DNA of 64,000 nucleotides from an uncultured Flavobacteriaceae bacterium. GTDB lineage: Bacteria > Bacteroidota > Bacteroidia > Flavobacteriales > Flavobacteriaceae. Below the pieces are notes generated by a model. It saw nothing but the letters and a program-made list of their open reading frames with translations, was not told where the DNA came from and did not search any database. Below, piece after piece: positions 10,101 to 17,028 of the stretch. Each line of letters starts with the position of its first letter. Positions within the stretch are counted from its first letter, which is position 1. A program made the translations under genes and the position numbers. The stretch is taken from NCBI GenBank assembly GCA_913048115.1, contig CAJWVI010000005.1, positions 1 to 64,000 on the forward strand, read 5' to 3'.

Positions 10101-11443
10101 GGCTAGCAACAATGATTAAAAAAATTCAATTTAATTATCAAGAAACAAACGGTATATTTTTACCAGGATATAAACGATCTATTGGCTTTGTGGGTACCTT
10201 AAAACCAACATCTGGATTTACCTTTGGTAGTCAAGCAGAAGTTAGGGATATCGCTGCGCGTAATGGATGGTTAACACTATATCCAGAATACAACGAGCAA
10301 TATACCGAGAATGAAACAAATCAACTAGATGTTCAAATTAATTTAGAACCAATTCGTGATTTAAAAATTGATATTAACGGAAGTAGAATCTACGCAGAGA
10401 ACTATTCAGAAAACTATATTATTGAAGGCGGGATGTATAATTCATTAACGCCAGTAACTTCAGGGAATTTTAATATTTCAACCTTATTAATAGCAACTGC
10501 ATTTCAAAACACAACAGATGAGTCATCACAGCCTTTTGATGCCTTTAGAAGCAATAGATTAATTATTGCCAACAAATTGGCATTAGATTTTTATGGTACT
10601 GATGCATTTCCTGTTGATCCAGAAACAGGATATCCTGTTGGATTTGGGGCGACAAGCCAAGATGTATTATTGCCAGCATTTTTAGCAGCCTATAAAGGGA
10701 ACGATGCTCAAAGTGAAAAGAAAGGTATTTTAAGAGATGTGCCATTACCAAACTGGGATATCAAGTATACTGGTTTAATGCGTTTAGGTTGGTTTAAAAA
10801 ACGTTTTAAGCGCTTATCATTACAACATGGTTATAGTGCTGGATATACAGTGAATCAGTTTCAGACTAATTTAGATTATAACAGATCTAGAGACGGTAAT
10901 GCTGCAACCGCATCTATAGACCAAGCTGGAAACTTTAAGAGTGAGCAGTTTTTAACCAACGTAAACCTTACCGAGCAGTTTTCACCATTATTGAAAATTG
11001 ATTTAGAAATGAAAAACTCTGTAAAAATTTCTGCAGAACTAAGAAAAGATAGAGCTTTGGGTCTTAGTTTTGCTAATAATCTTTTAACAGAGATTAAAGG
11101 TGATGAAGTTGTAGTAGGTCTTGGTTATAGAATTAAAGACTTACGTATCGGGACTAACTTTGGAGGTAAAAAGCAAATATTAAAAAGTGACTTGAACTTT
11201 AAGCTAGATCTTTCACGAAGAGACAATAGAACTATTATACGTTATTTAGACATAGAAAATAATCAAACTACTGCAGGGCAAACTATATATGGTCTTCAGT
11301 TACTGGTAGATTATGCTTTAAGTAAAAGCCTAACTGCTGCCTTTTATTATGACCATACTTTTTCTGAGTATGCTATTTCTACTGCGTTTCCTCAAACCAC
11401 TATACGCAGCGGCTTGACGTTGCGATATAATTTTGGTAACTAA
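4160..11443 (+). CDS. sprA: Cell-surface protein SprA, type IX secretion translocon / gliding motility
   Basis: SprA forms the giant outer-membrane beta-barrel through which type IX secretion cargo passes in Bacteroidetes, and it is needed for gliding in Flavobacterium. The 2,427-aa length matches the family. A signal peptide is visible (about residues 10-32, ending CVFAQ), followed by long beta-rich segments and a final strand ending LRYNFGN. TTG at 4160 is the only plausible start. Residues about 1902-1975 form a Gly/Ser/Lys-rich low-complexity insert (GGRGGGAGF and similar) flanked by ordinary SprA sequence. The reading frame is intact throughout. Adjacency to ruvA is a common flavobacterial arrangement. 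Confidence 0.96.
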   Translation: MGTNLTKFKNSFFKQLVFLSIILGGFSCVFAQDSTATGSSMGRIELPPASSIESLYTYDPVTDSYYYSEMLGDFNVGLPLVLSPEAYRDLILKQQMRDYFKEKIDAVDGRKEGSEDGQKNLLPKFYVNSSFFESVFGGNTIEVIPQGTVEMDLGLLYTKQDNPAFSPRNRSNFSLDFDQRISLSLLGKVGERLQVTANYDTQSTFDFQNQVKLEFTPTEDDIIRSIEVGNVSMPLNSTLIPGAQSLFGVKTQLQFGKTTITGVFSEQQSETRNVTTEGGGTITDFDIYALDYDENRHFFLAHYFRDTYDRALQQYPFIRSNVQITRVEAWITNRGNQTQDVRNIVALQDIGEADISNIGLNAIPGGFLNKPSSSFPDNGNNDFNPFGIEDQSAQGILSEQIRDIATVQQGFGGVQVQDGADFLTLENARKLRANEYTINSQLGYISLNQRLNNDEVFAVSFQYTVNGKVYQVGEFSTDGVDATGGLVRPGEPGNPGINDIEGIPQNLIVKLLKSNITNVSEPIWDLMMKNIYGLGAFQLEQEDFRLDIQYKDPAPLNYITAAEGTLSNPAIALPDDVDNKTLLKVFNLDRLNFNNDPQQGGDGFFDFIPGLTVDQQNGRIIFTSVEPFGEYLFNKLDDATAGSSLYDMPSSYNANQEKYVFRSLYRVTKTQAEQEDNDKNKFQLTGRYKSSGGNGIPIGAFNIPQGSVVVTAGGRTLSEGVDYTVNYQAGTVQVLDPSLLASNTPVNITVENNTLFGQQTKRFTGLNVEHKFNDNFIIGGTYLKLNERPLTQKSTYDVEPINNQIFGVNLNYATQVPFFTRLVNKLPNIDTDVESNFSIRGEFAYLLPSAPEVSDFGGRTTVYIDDFESSQTEFDISSPLTWRLASSPDGFGGEVGNSILEYNYKRARLNWYTIDPIFYSSQRPDGITVQDLSSPFTRRIFRDEIFPAQDIIQGQTQAIFSLDLSYYPSERGEYNFNPAASGTNELPNPASNFGGISRQLTTTDFERSNVEFIQFWVMDPFIYEENDTNNGGTLSFNLGNISEDILKDGRKQYENGLPQDGETTNTTPTVWGKVPTNQSLVYTFDTEGEQRINQDIGYDGLNNTEESAMFPAFSGLPDPANDNYQYFLQATGDIRNRYKQYNGTEGNSPVAVTNTNRGSTTQPDVEDINRDNSMNTVDSYYEYNIPISRDALTPATNDFVTDVRESTITLDDNSSLDVRWVQFKVPVSGYDRAVNGISDFRSIRFMRMYMSGFEQATTLRLGTLELVRGDYRRYLQTLDNVTMEDPELDDTVFEVEAVNIIDNENRQPIPYRLPPGVIREQLNNNNNIIRQDEQSLAIRVCGLEPNDARGVYKNFSVDMRQYKNLEMFIHAESIVNETALAEGDLVAFIRMGNDLTESFYEIQIPLKPTSFSTTSAEEIWPLENRMDLPLSLLQDLKAIVLGDPALYSPNQLHFFEEGELDGLPSNILRVGMKGNPSFGDVRVAMIGVRNETNTELCGEVWFNELRLSELQNQGGWAAVAAMDANFADFANISATGRVSTIGFGSLEQGPNDRSREDVEEYDVVTNFNLGQMLPNKWGIQLPFNYGLSEKLITPQFDPEYQDVELQSRLDNEGNSSRREEILGQSVDYTKRQSINFIGVRKERTGEGKPKAYDIENLTLSASYNQIDHNDFEIQDALDQNVRLGGTYAYNFTPKTFEPFKKNDSIFTGKYWQFLKDINLNYLPTNIAVNSNILRQHNEQKFRELNLEDGNIGLPVLYQRNYLFDWDYAINYNLTKSFRFNFTTSNNRIVTNYIDDAGFADNQIGVFDGFFDIGDPNQHFQSLQLNYDLPTAKFPFLKWIRATYSYTGDFQWQDGSDLFNNIDIELSDGTTQTYDLGNSIQNASTHRINTTLDFNAFYRYIGLSKRKSNSRRESGGNTGGRGGGAGFDAKGKGGKSGKENSKSSAIGSISSEGKEKSGGARGSSGAAGGLNGGDKAVNTIIGLATMIKKIQFNYQETNGIFLPGYKRSIGFVGTLKPTSGFTFGSQAEVRDIAARNGWLTLYPEYNEQYTENETNQLDVQINLEPIRDLKIDINGSRIYAENYSENYIIEGGMYNSLTPVTSGNFNISTLLIATAFQNTTDESSQPFDAFRSNRLIIANKLALDFYGTDAFPVDPETGYPVGFGATSQDVLLPAFLAAYKGNDAQSEKKGILRDVPLPNWDIKYTGLMRLGWFKKRFKRLSLQHGYSAGYTVNQFQTNLDYNRSRDGNAATASIDQAGNFKSEQFLTNVNLTEQFSPLLKIDLEMKNSVKISAELRKDRALGLSFANNLLTEIKGDEVVVGLGYRIKDLRIGTNFGGKKQILKSDLNFKLDLSRRDNRTIIRYLDIENNQTTAGQTIYGLQLLVDYALSKSLTAAFYYDHTFSEYAISTAFPQTTIRSGLTLRYNFGN

Positions 11444-11476
11444 AAAATATAAACACATAATTAAACGTATTAAACT

Positions 11477-11857
11477 ATGAACATTCCGGCACATTTAAAA
11501 TACACGAAAGACCACGAATGGATTAACATTGATGGAGATACTGCCACTGTCGGTATCACAGATTTTGCGCAAGGCGAACTTGGTGATATTGTATATGTAG
11601 AAGTAGAAACACTAGACGAGACTATGGACGCAGATGAGGTCTTTGGTTCTGTAGAGGCAGTGAAAACCGTTTCAGATTTGTTTTTACCGCTCTCTGGAGA
11701 GATTATAGCATTTAACGATAGCCTAGAGTCTGATCCAGAAAAAGTAAACAATGATCCTTACGGCGAAGGATGGATGATAAAGATTAAGATCTCTAATCCA
11801 GACGAAATAGAAAACCTATTAGATGAAGCAGGATATAAAGAGCTTGTTGGGGCCTAA
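11477..11857 (+). CDS. gcvH: Glycine cleavage system H protein
   Basis: GcvH is the lipoyl carrier that shuttles the aminomethyl group of glycine between the P, T and L proteins. The 126-aa protein has the characteristic opening (KYTKDHEWI) and the lipoylation motif SVEAVKTVSDL, with Lys63 as the expected modified residue. Length and C-terminal region (DPYGEGWMIKIK) are typical. It follows sprA by 33 bases and overlaps the VanZ-like gene. The other glycine cleavage genes are not in this window. Confidence 0.97.
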   Translation: MNIPAHLKYTKDHEWINIDGDTATVGITDFAQGELGDIVYVEVETLDETMDADEVFGSVEAVKTVSDLFLPLSGEIIAFNDSLESDPEKVNNDPYGEGWMIKIKISNPDEIENLLDEAGYKELVGA

Positions 11858-12221
11858 AGTTCTCCTTGTTATAAGTGTATCATATACGCTTTTTATTACA
11901 ATAGCCTTTTTGATTCCAATAACAAACCAGGTGCCAAAACTAGCATTTCCTTTTGCAGATAAGAGTATACATCTTATATTAAATGCAGGACTTTTTGTGG
12001 TGTGGTCTTGGTATGTTATATCTAAAACAGTTAAAATTTTAAAAACACGCACACTAGTTGTTTTGTTTGTATGTACTTTTTTTTACGGCATACTTATTGA
12101 AGTGATACAAGGTAGGTATCTAGCCACAAGGGGTGCAGATATCTTTGATGTAGTTGCAAATATGTTTGGGTTGTTCTTGGGCTTGTTTGTGGTTAATGTG
12201 TCAAAAAAATTTATTTCATAA
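11823..12221 (+). CDS. VanZ-like small membrane protein
   Basis: A 132-aa membrane protein with about four hydrophobic segments and the VanZ-family pattern: a DKSIHLILNAGLF segment after the first loop and a GADIFDVVANMFG segment before the last helix. VanZ-like proteins occur widely; their biochemical role outside teicoplanin resistance is unclear, so I give no function. The ATG at 11823 overlaps the end of gcvH by 35 bases. It gives an N-terminus (MKQDIKSLLGPKVLL) leading naturally into helix 1, whereas later starts (TTG 11844 or 11847) would trim this. Confidence 0.8.
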   Translation: MKQDIKSLLGPKVLLVISVSYTLFITIAFLIPITNQVPKLAFPFADKSIHLILNAGLFVVWSWYVISKTVKILKTRTLVVLFVCTFFYGILIEVIQGRYLATRGADIFDVVANMFGLFLGLFVVNVSKKFIS

Positions 12222-12292
12222 TATTACACAGGTATTGTTATCAAATACAATAGATTTTCTATATTTTTATCAACGATAATTTAATTTCAGTT

Positions 12293-13009
12293 ATGGAGTC
12301 CAAAAAAAATGAAAAAGCAGATTTAAAACAATGGAGTGGTGTCTACTTTCTAGCAGGCCTTGCTTTTATGTTATTTTTATCTTGGCAAGCAGTAGAGTGG
12401 AAGTCTTATGATAGAGACTTATCATTAGATACCTTGAATGTAGGGGATGATCTTGATGAAGACATTCCAATTACAGAAATATTAACGCCACCACCACCAC
12501 CACCACCACCACCACCAGCGCCAGAGGTTATAGAGGTTGTTGAGGATGAAGAAGATATAGAAGAAACAATTATAGAGTCTACAGAGATTAGTCAAGAAGA
12601 GGAGATCGTAGAGATCGAAGAGATTGAAGAAGCTGGAGAGATCATTGATGATGTGCCTTTTGCTGTTATTGAAAATGTACCTATTTACCCTGGTTGTGAA
12701 AGTGCAGGAAATAATGACGCAAAGAAAAAATGTATGTCAGGAAAAATCCAAAAATTTGTACAAAAGAAGTTTAATACAGATTTAGCTAGTGATCTAGGTC
12801 TGGAAGGGATACAGCAAATTTATGTTCAATTTAAGATTGACAAGACGGGTAATATTACAAACGTACAAGCGCGTGCGCCACATCCTAAACTAAAACAAGA
12901 AGCTATTAACACCATAAAAGCTTTGCCAAAGATGACACCAGGAAAACAAAGAGGTCAAGCAGTAGGAGTATTGTACTCCCTTCCTATTAGATTCCAGATA
13001 GAGAACTAG
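12293..13009 (+). CDS. tonB: Energy transducer TonB
   Basis: TonB couples the inner-membrane proton gradient (via ExbB/ExbD) to TonB-dependent receptors of the outer membrane. The 238-aa protein has one N-terminal membrane helix (about residues 17-34), a periplasmic spacer with ten consecutive prolines and then a highly acidic Glu-rich stretch, and a C-terminal TonB domain with the flavobacterial hallmark NVPIYPGC and a KIDKTGNITNVQ segment. Two Cys in the C-terminal domain (PGC and KKC) could form a disulfide. A strong terminator follows. exbB/exbD are not adjacent, so this is one of several likely TonB paralogs. Confidence 0.92.
   Translation: MESKKNEKADLKQWSGVYFLAGLAFMLFLSWQAVEWKSYDRDLSLDTLNVGDDLDEDIPITEILTPPPPPPPPPPAPEVIEVVEDEEDIEETIIESTEISQEEEIVEIEEIEEAGEIIDDVPFAVIENVPIYPGCESAGNNDAKKKCMSGKIQKFVQKKFNTDLASDLGLEGIQQIYVQFKIDKTGNITNVQARAPHPKLKQEAINTIKALPKMTPGKQRGQAVGVLYSLPIRFQIEN
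12488..12517 (+). repeat. CCA triplet repeat encoding polyproline
   Basis: A near-perfect run of CCA triplets inside tonB encodes the Pro spacer. It is coding and in frame; slipped-strand changes in whole triplets would alter spacer length without breaking the gene. Confidence 0.8.
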
Positions 13010-13028
13010 AAGATTTTTTTTACTATAT

Positions 13029-13062
13029 AAATCCCGCTCATTTTTGAGTGGGATTTTTTTGT
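13029..13062 (+). terminator. Rho-independent terminator after tonB
   Basis: Inverted repeat ATCCCGCTCA / TGAGTGGGAT (one G-T pair) with a short T loop, followed by a run of seven T. It closes the tonB unit and isolates it from cyoE. Confidence 0.85.
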
Positions 13063-13127
13063 TTTAAACCTTCTTGATACTTGAGCGTCTATCTCTCATA
13101 TATTTAACATAGATAATGTGTTATAAA

Positions 13128-13159
13128 TTGGTTAGAATTATAGATGTGCCGTATCTTTG
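13128..13159 (+). promoter_or_regulatory. Promoter of the cyoE/cox unit (TTG-N21-TATCTTTG)
   Basis: TATCTTTG at 13152-13159 matches the Bacteroidetes -7 consensus. TTG at 13128-13130 lies 21 bases upstream, close to the usual -33/-7 spacing. The cyoE start codon is 38 bases downstream. Confidence 0.65.
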
Positions 13160-13197
13160 CACACTCAAAATAAGGGGTTAAACTAAAAATAAATCTG

Positions 13198-14091
13198 TTG
13201 TCAGTCACGCAAACACAAATATCACCCACTTCATGGGTTAAAAACTTTACAGAGATAACCAAGCTTAGGTTGTCTGTAAGTGTTGTATTTTCTTCTGTTG
13301 CAGGGTATTTGCTTGGAGCAACACAGGTTGATTTTGTGGTTTTGTTGCTTTTGTGTGTCGGTGGATACTGCATGGTAGGAGCAAGTAATGTCTACAATCA
13401 AATTATGGAGCGTGATTTAGATATCCTTATGGATAGAACTAAAAATAGGCCCATTCCAGTTGGTAGAATGTCTGTTTCTGCATCCCTATCACTAGCAATT
13501 GTATTAACACTTGTTGGGTTATCAGTATTGTATAGTATAAACCCACAAACAGCAATGTTTGGGGCTATCTCAATCTTTATATATGTTTTTCTATATACCC
13601 CATTAAAAACCAAAACACCCTTATCTGTATTTGTTGGAGCGTTTCCAGGGGCCATACCATTTATGTTGGGATGGGTCGCTGCAACTAATGATTTTGGTAT
13701 TGAGCCAGGTACTTTATTTATGATTCAGTTTTTTTGGCAATTCCCTCATTTTTGGGCTATAGGTTGGTTTTTGTTTGATGATTACAAGAAGGGTGGGTTT
13801 TTCATGCTACCAACAGGTAAAAGAGATCGCGGCACAGCCATACAAGTAATTCTTTATAGTATTTGTACGGTTTTGGCCTCACTAATCCCCGCATTTGGGG
13901 TGACTGGAATGTTTTATATCACTCCGGTTTCAGCAGTAATTATTGGAGCTTTAGGGCTTTGGTTTATTTATTACGGCATCCGGTTGTATAAACAAAAAAC
14001 AGACAAATCTGCAAAACAACTTATGCTGGTAAGTGTTAGCTATATTACATTGTTGCAAATTATTTATGTAGCAGATAAATTTATTAGATAA
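13198..14091 (+). CDS. cyoE: Heme O synthase (protoheme IX farnesyltransferase)
   Basis: CyoE/CtaB transfers a farnesyl group to heme B to make heme O, precursor of the hemes used in heme-copper oxidases. The 297-aa UbiA-superfamily protein has about seven to nine membrane helices and the prenyl-diphosphate motif NQIMERDLDILMDRT followed by RPIP, plus the second loop DYKKGGFFMLP. The start is TTG at 13198, the only reasonable initiator after the promoter. It leads a unit of oxidase genes, which supports a respiratory UbiA rather than a quinone or lipid UbiA. Confidence 0.95.
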   Translation: MSVTQTQISPTSWVKNFTEITKLRLSVSVVFSSVAGYLLGATQVDFVVLLLLCVGGYCMVGASNVYNQIMERDLDILMDRTKNRPIPVGRMSVSASLSLAIVLTLVGLSVLYSINPQTAMFGAISIFIYVFLYTPLKTKTPLSVFVGAFPGAIPFMLGWVAATNDFGIEPGTLFMIQFFWQFPHFWAIGWFLFDDYKKGGFFMLPTGKRDRGTAIQVILYSICTVLASLIPAFGVTGMFYITPVSAVIIGALGLWFIYYGIRLYKQKTDKSAKQLMLVSVSYITLLQIIYVADKFIR

Positions 14092-14117
14092 GTACACCCA
14101 TTTAAAATTTGAAAAAT

Positions 14118-14699
14118 ATGGACTATACAGAGGGTACAGAACAACAGAAAATAGGAAGAGCAAAAAAGAACATGTTACTTTTTGCTATGATAAGTTTAGG
14201 GATGAGTTTTGCTGGTTTAACCAGTGCGTATATTATTAGTAAAGAACGCCCAGATTGGTTGACAGATTTTGAAATACCGCAAGCATTTTTTACTAGTGTT
14301 GCTGTAATGATATTGAGTAGCATTACGTTTATTCTGGCAAAGAAAGCCGTGAAGGCTGAGCAGAATTCTAAAGGGATGGTCTTGCTGTTAACAACGCTTA
14401 TACTAGGGGTCGTATTTGTGTATTTACAATTTCTTGGTTTTTCACAAATTATAGATAACGGATATTTTTTTACAGGGAGTGAAAGTAGTATTACCACATC
14501 ATTTATATATTTAGTGGTGTTATTACACCTCGCGCATATTGTTGTTGGTCTTATCTGTGTCTTGATAGTAATTTATAATCATTACAAATTAAAGTATACA
14601 AACGGAAAAACCCTTGGCATTGAACTTGCTACTACATTTTGGCACTTTGTAGACATCTTATGGGTCTATCTGTTTTTGTTTTTATATTTCGTGAGATAA
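14118..14699 (+). CDS. Heme-copper oxidase subunit III family protein (short form)
   Basis: A 193-aa integral membrane protein with about five helices. ERPDWLTDFEIPQAFFTS and the C-terminal ATTFWHFVDILWVYLF are typical of cytochrome oxidase subunit III. This form lacks the first two helices of seven-helix subunit III, like many bacterial CyoC/CoxC proteins. I chose ATG 14118 over TTG 14109 because it gives the natural MDYTEG start; the three extra residues of the TTG start cannot be excluded. It lies between cyoE and a second, longer subunit III-like gene. Confidence 0.88.
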   Translation: MDYTEGTEQQKIGRAKKNMLLFAMISLGMSFAGLTSAYIISKERPDWLTDFEIPQAFFTSVAVMILSSITFILAKKAVKAEQNSKGMVLLLTTLILGVVFVYLQFLGFSQIIDNGYFFTGSESSITTSFIYLVVLLHLAHIVVGLICVLIVIYNHYKLKYTNGKTLGIELATTFWHFVDILWVYLFLFLYFVR

Positions 14700-14744
14700 A
14701 AAATTAATGTATTTTTGAACTAAATTAAAAATTGATTTCTATTT

Positions 14745-15725
14745 ATGGAAACAACTGTTGCATCAACAACGCCTGAAGGCGATGTTTGGGGAGGTGGAAA
14801 CCAACCATTAAGGGCTAGTTATGGTAAAATGATGATGTGGTTTTTTATCGTTTCTGATGCCTTGACTTTCTCTGGATTTTTAGCCGCCTACGGCTTTTCA
14901 AGATTTAAATTTGTAAATGCTTGGCCTATCGCCGATGAGGTATTTACTCACTTTCCGTTTTTGCATGGAGTTCCAGCACCTATGTTCTACGTTGCCTTTA
15001 TGACCTTTGTTCTTATTTTTTCTTCTGTAACGATGGTGTTAGCTGTAGATGCAGGACATAAAATGCAGCAAAGTAAAGTGGCAATGTATATGTTTTTAAC
15101 CATTATTGGAGGTGCCATATTTGTGGGTTCACAGGCCTGGGAATGGGCAACATTTATCAAAGGAGATTACGGTGCTGTAGAAACTAGAGGTGGTAAAATA
15201 TTACAATTTTTAGACACTGAAGGAAGTCGTGTTGCTATTGGTAGTTTTGCGGAATCCATGCAAAGCACTGCAACAGAACATGCAGAGAGTAACGGTGTTT
15301 GGTTTATGGGCGGTAATCAACAAACCTCTTATAACCTTGAAGAAGTAACAGCTGGTTTCTTAGCGAATGACAATTTGTTAATACGTACACAATACTTAGA
15401 TGAAAATGGGCATCCAACTGTTTTATCTAGAGCTGCTTCAATTGAAAAAATCCAAAATGACGGGAAGTTGGTAGTGGAAGGAGCAAACCTCAAACGCAAT
15501 GAGTATGGGCATCCATTATTTGCAGATTTCTTTTTCTTTATTACAGGTTTCCACGGCTTCCACGTATTTTCAGGGGTATTGATTAATATCATTATTTTCT
15601 TTAACGTAGTTATAGGAACTTATGAGCGCAGAAAGAGTTATGAAATGGTAGAAAAAGTAGGATTGTATTGGCATTTTGTCGATCTAGTTTGGGTATTTGT
15701 ATTTACCTTCTTTTACCTTGTTTAA
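14745..15725 (+). CDS. Cytochrome c oxidase subunit III (long form)
   Basis: A 326-aa membrane protein ending in YWHFVDLVWVFVFTFFYLV, the conserved last helix of oxidase subunit III. GFHGFHVFSG is the penultimate helix signature. Between helices about 3 and 4 there is a roughly 120-residue soluble insert (about residues 140-260) not found in minimal subunit III; such inserts occur in flavobacterial homologs. Subunits I and II are not in the window, so the catalytic core must be encoded elsewhere. Confidence 0.93.
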   Translation: METTVASTTPEGDVWGGGNQPLRASYGKMMMWFFIVSDALTFSGFLAAYGFSRFKFVNAWPIADEVFTHFPFLHGVPAPMFYVAFMTFVLIFSSVTMVLAVDAGHKMQQSKVAMYMFLTIIGGAIFVGSQAWEWATFIKGDYGAVETRGGKILQFLDTEGSRVAIGSFAESMQSTATEHAESNGVWFMGGNQQTSYNLEEVTAGFLANDNLLIRTQYLDENGHPTVLSRAASIEKIQNDGKLVVEGANLKRNEYGHPLFADFFFFITGFHGFHVFSGVLINIIIFFNVVIGTYERRKSYEMVEKVGLYWHFVDLVWVFVFTFFYLV

Positions 15726-15753
15726 ATAATAATCATATTTAGTAGTATATAAA

Positions 15754-16197
15754 ATGGGACATCACCAACACAGTTTAGCAATCTTTAGAGGAAGGCTTAA
15801 GTTCAAATCTATCGAACAAAAAATTTGGGGAGTATTTATATTCCTTTCTATTATAACGATTGTTGAAGTCGCTTTTGGTATTATTAAACCAGCATCTTTA
15901 ATGAGTCCTTTTTTGTCTCCTTTTGAAGGTGAATTGTTTGCAACTTTTGCAAATATTTTTTTGTCTCCATTTATTTACATGAAGCCATTGAATTTAATTT
16001 TCATTGTCCTTACTATAGTAAAAGCATACTACATCACTTGGGATTTTATGCACATGCGAGATGAAACAAAATCTTTACGACGTATGGTTGTTTGGACCGC
16101 TATTTTCTTAATTTGCTACTTAGTTTTAATTCTTCTTATTGAAGGAGATTATATTTTTGAAGTATACAAAAACAATTACGTTAAGTTTGATTTTTAA
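15754..16197 (+). CDS. Cytochrome c oxidase subunit IV-type membrane protein
   Basis: A 147-aa protein with about three to four membrane helices. The segment KAYYITWDFMHMRDETKSLR followed by a long helix is characteristic of prokaryotic cytochrome oxidase subunit IV (COX4_pro), a small accessory subunit that stabilises the complex. It starts 28 bases after the subunit III gene and is closed by a strong terminator, so it is the last gene of the cyoE unit. Confidence 0.85.
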   Translation: MGHHQHSLAIFRGRLKFKSIEQKIWGVFIFLSIITIVEVAFGIIKPASLMSPFLSPFEGELFATFANIFLSPFIYMKPLNLIFIVLTIVKAYYITWDFMHMRDETKSLRRMVVWTAIFLICYLVLILLIEGDYIFEVYKNNYVKFDF

Positions 16198-16225
16198 CTC
16201 ACACAAAGTAATTTACACCACCTTA

Positions 16226-16256
16226 AAAATCCTGCTATATTAGCAGGATTTTTTTA
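16226..16256 (+). terminator. Rho-independent terminator after cox subunit IV
   Basis: Perfect inverted repeat AAATCCTGCTA / TAGCAGGATTT with a three-base loop and a run of T. It separates the oxidase unit from the SCO unit. Confidence 0.88.
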
Positions 16257-16292
16257 TTCGCATATTTTATTTGAATATTAACAATAGGCTTC

Positions 16293-16323
16293 TTGGTAAA
16301 CACTGTTTTGTAGTGTATTTTTG
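16293..16323 (+). promoter_or_regulatory. Promoter of the SCO unit (TTG-N20-TATTTTTG)
   Basis: TATTTTTG at 16316-16323 fits the -7 consensus and TTG at 16293-16295 sits 20 bases upstream. The TTG start codon of the following gene is 18 bases downstream, leaving a very short leader. Confidence 0.65.
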
Positions 16324-16341
16324 TAATACTAAATCAAATTC

Positions 16342-17028
16342 TTGGAAACATCAGAAAAGAGTATTAAAAAGAAAATAGTCCTTGGAGTATTGTTCTTGTT
16401 GCCCATTGCCATTTATATGTTTTTTGCAACTGGAGTTAATAATTTCGGGAAACTCCCCGTACTATCAGAAGACGTGAGTAGTGTCTCTAGTTTTAAGGAC
16501 CTGAACGGGAACCCTGTCACGTTAGATAATAAAATCACAGTTCTTGGTTTTTTCGGAAAAACACCTCTACAGACCAAAGCCTATACCTATAACTTGGCAC
16601 ACAAGATTTACAAAAAAAACCATGAGTATAATGAATTTCAGTTCTTAATTCTCTTACCAGAAGAGGCAAGAAACGGTGCTAAAATACTAACTGCAAAAAT
16701 TTCAGAAATTGCAGCGACATCTGCCTGGACATATGCCTTTGGAACTCCACAGGCCATAGAGGAGGTCTTTGCCTCTCTCAAAAGCGGCTACACACTTGAT
16801 GGGTCACTCTCTAGTAGTTTTGTTTTTATTATTGACAAGGATGTTCGCTTGCGAGGTAGAAACGATGATGAAGATATGCAAGACGGCTTAGTGTATGGAT
16901 ATAACTCTGCAGATATTGGAGATATCAATAACAGAATGAGTGATGACGTGAAAGTAGTTTTGGCAGAGTATAGAAAGGAAACCAAAGAGAACAGTAGGCG
17001 AAATGAAATCTTAGTAAAACAAGAATAA
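16342..17028 (+). CDS. Membrane-anchored thioredoxin-like protein without CxxC
   Basis: A 228-aa protein starting with TTG. One N-terminal membrane helix (about residues 11-29) anchors a periplasmic domain. The pattern FKDLNGNPVTLDNKITVLGFF followed by a helix resembles the SCO/thioredoxin fold, but the place where SCO has Cys-x3-Cys reads GFFGKTPLQT, so no redox or copper pair is present there. It overlaps the SCO gene by one base (TAATG), implying tight co-expression. I infer an oxidase assembly or partner role for SCO; no function is established from sequence. Confidence 0.75.
   Translation: METSEKSIKKKIVLGVLFLLPIAIYMFFATGVNNFGKLPVLSEDVSSVSSFKDLNGNPVTLDNKITVLGFFGKTPLQTKAYTYNLAHKIYKKNHEYNEFQFLILLPEEARNGAKILTAKISEIAATSAWTYAFGTPQAIEEVFASLKSGYTLDGSLSSSFVFIIDKDVRLRGRNDDEDMQDGLVYGYNSADIGDINNRMSDDVKVVLAEYRKETKENSRRNEILVKQE

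Noticed and set aside
12488-12517. CCA repeat as a CRISPR or microsatellite locus
   Set aside because: The repeat is short, has no spacers and encodes the polyproline spacer of TonB in frame.
14118-15725. The two subunit III-like genes as one frameshifted gene
   Set aside because: Each has its own start, a complete set of helices and the conserved last helix, so they are two genes.
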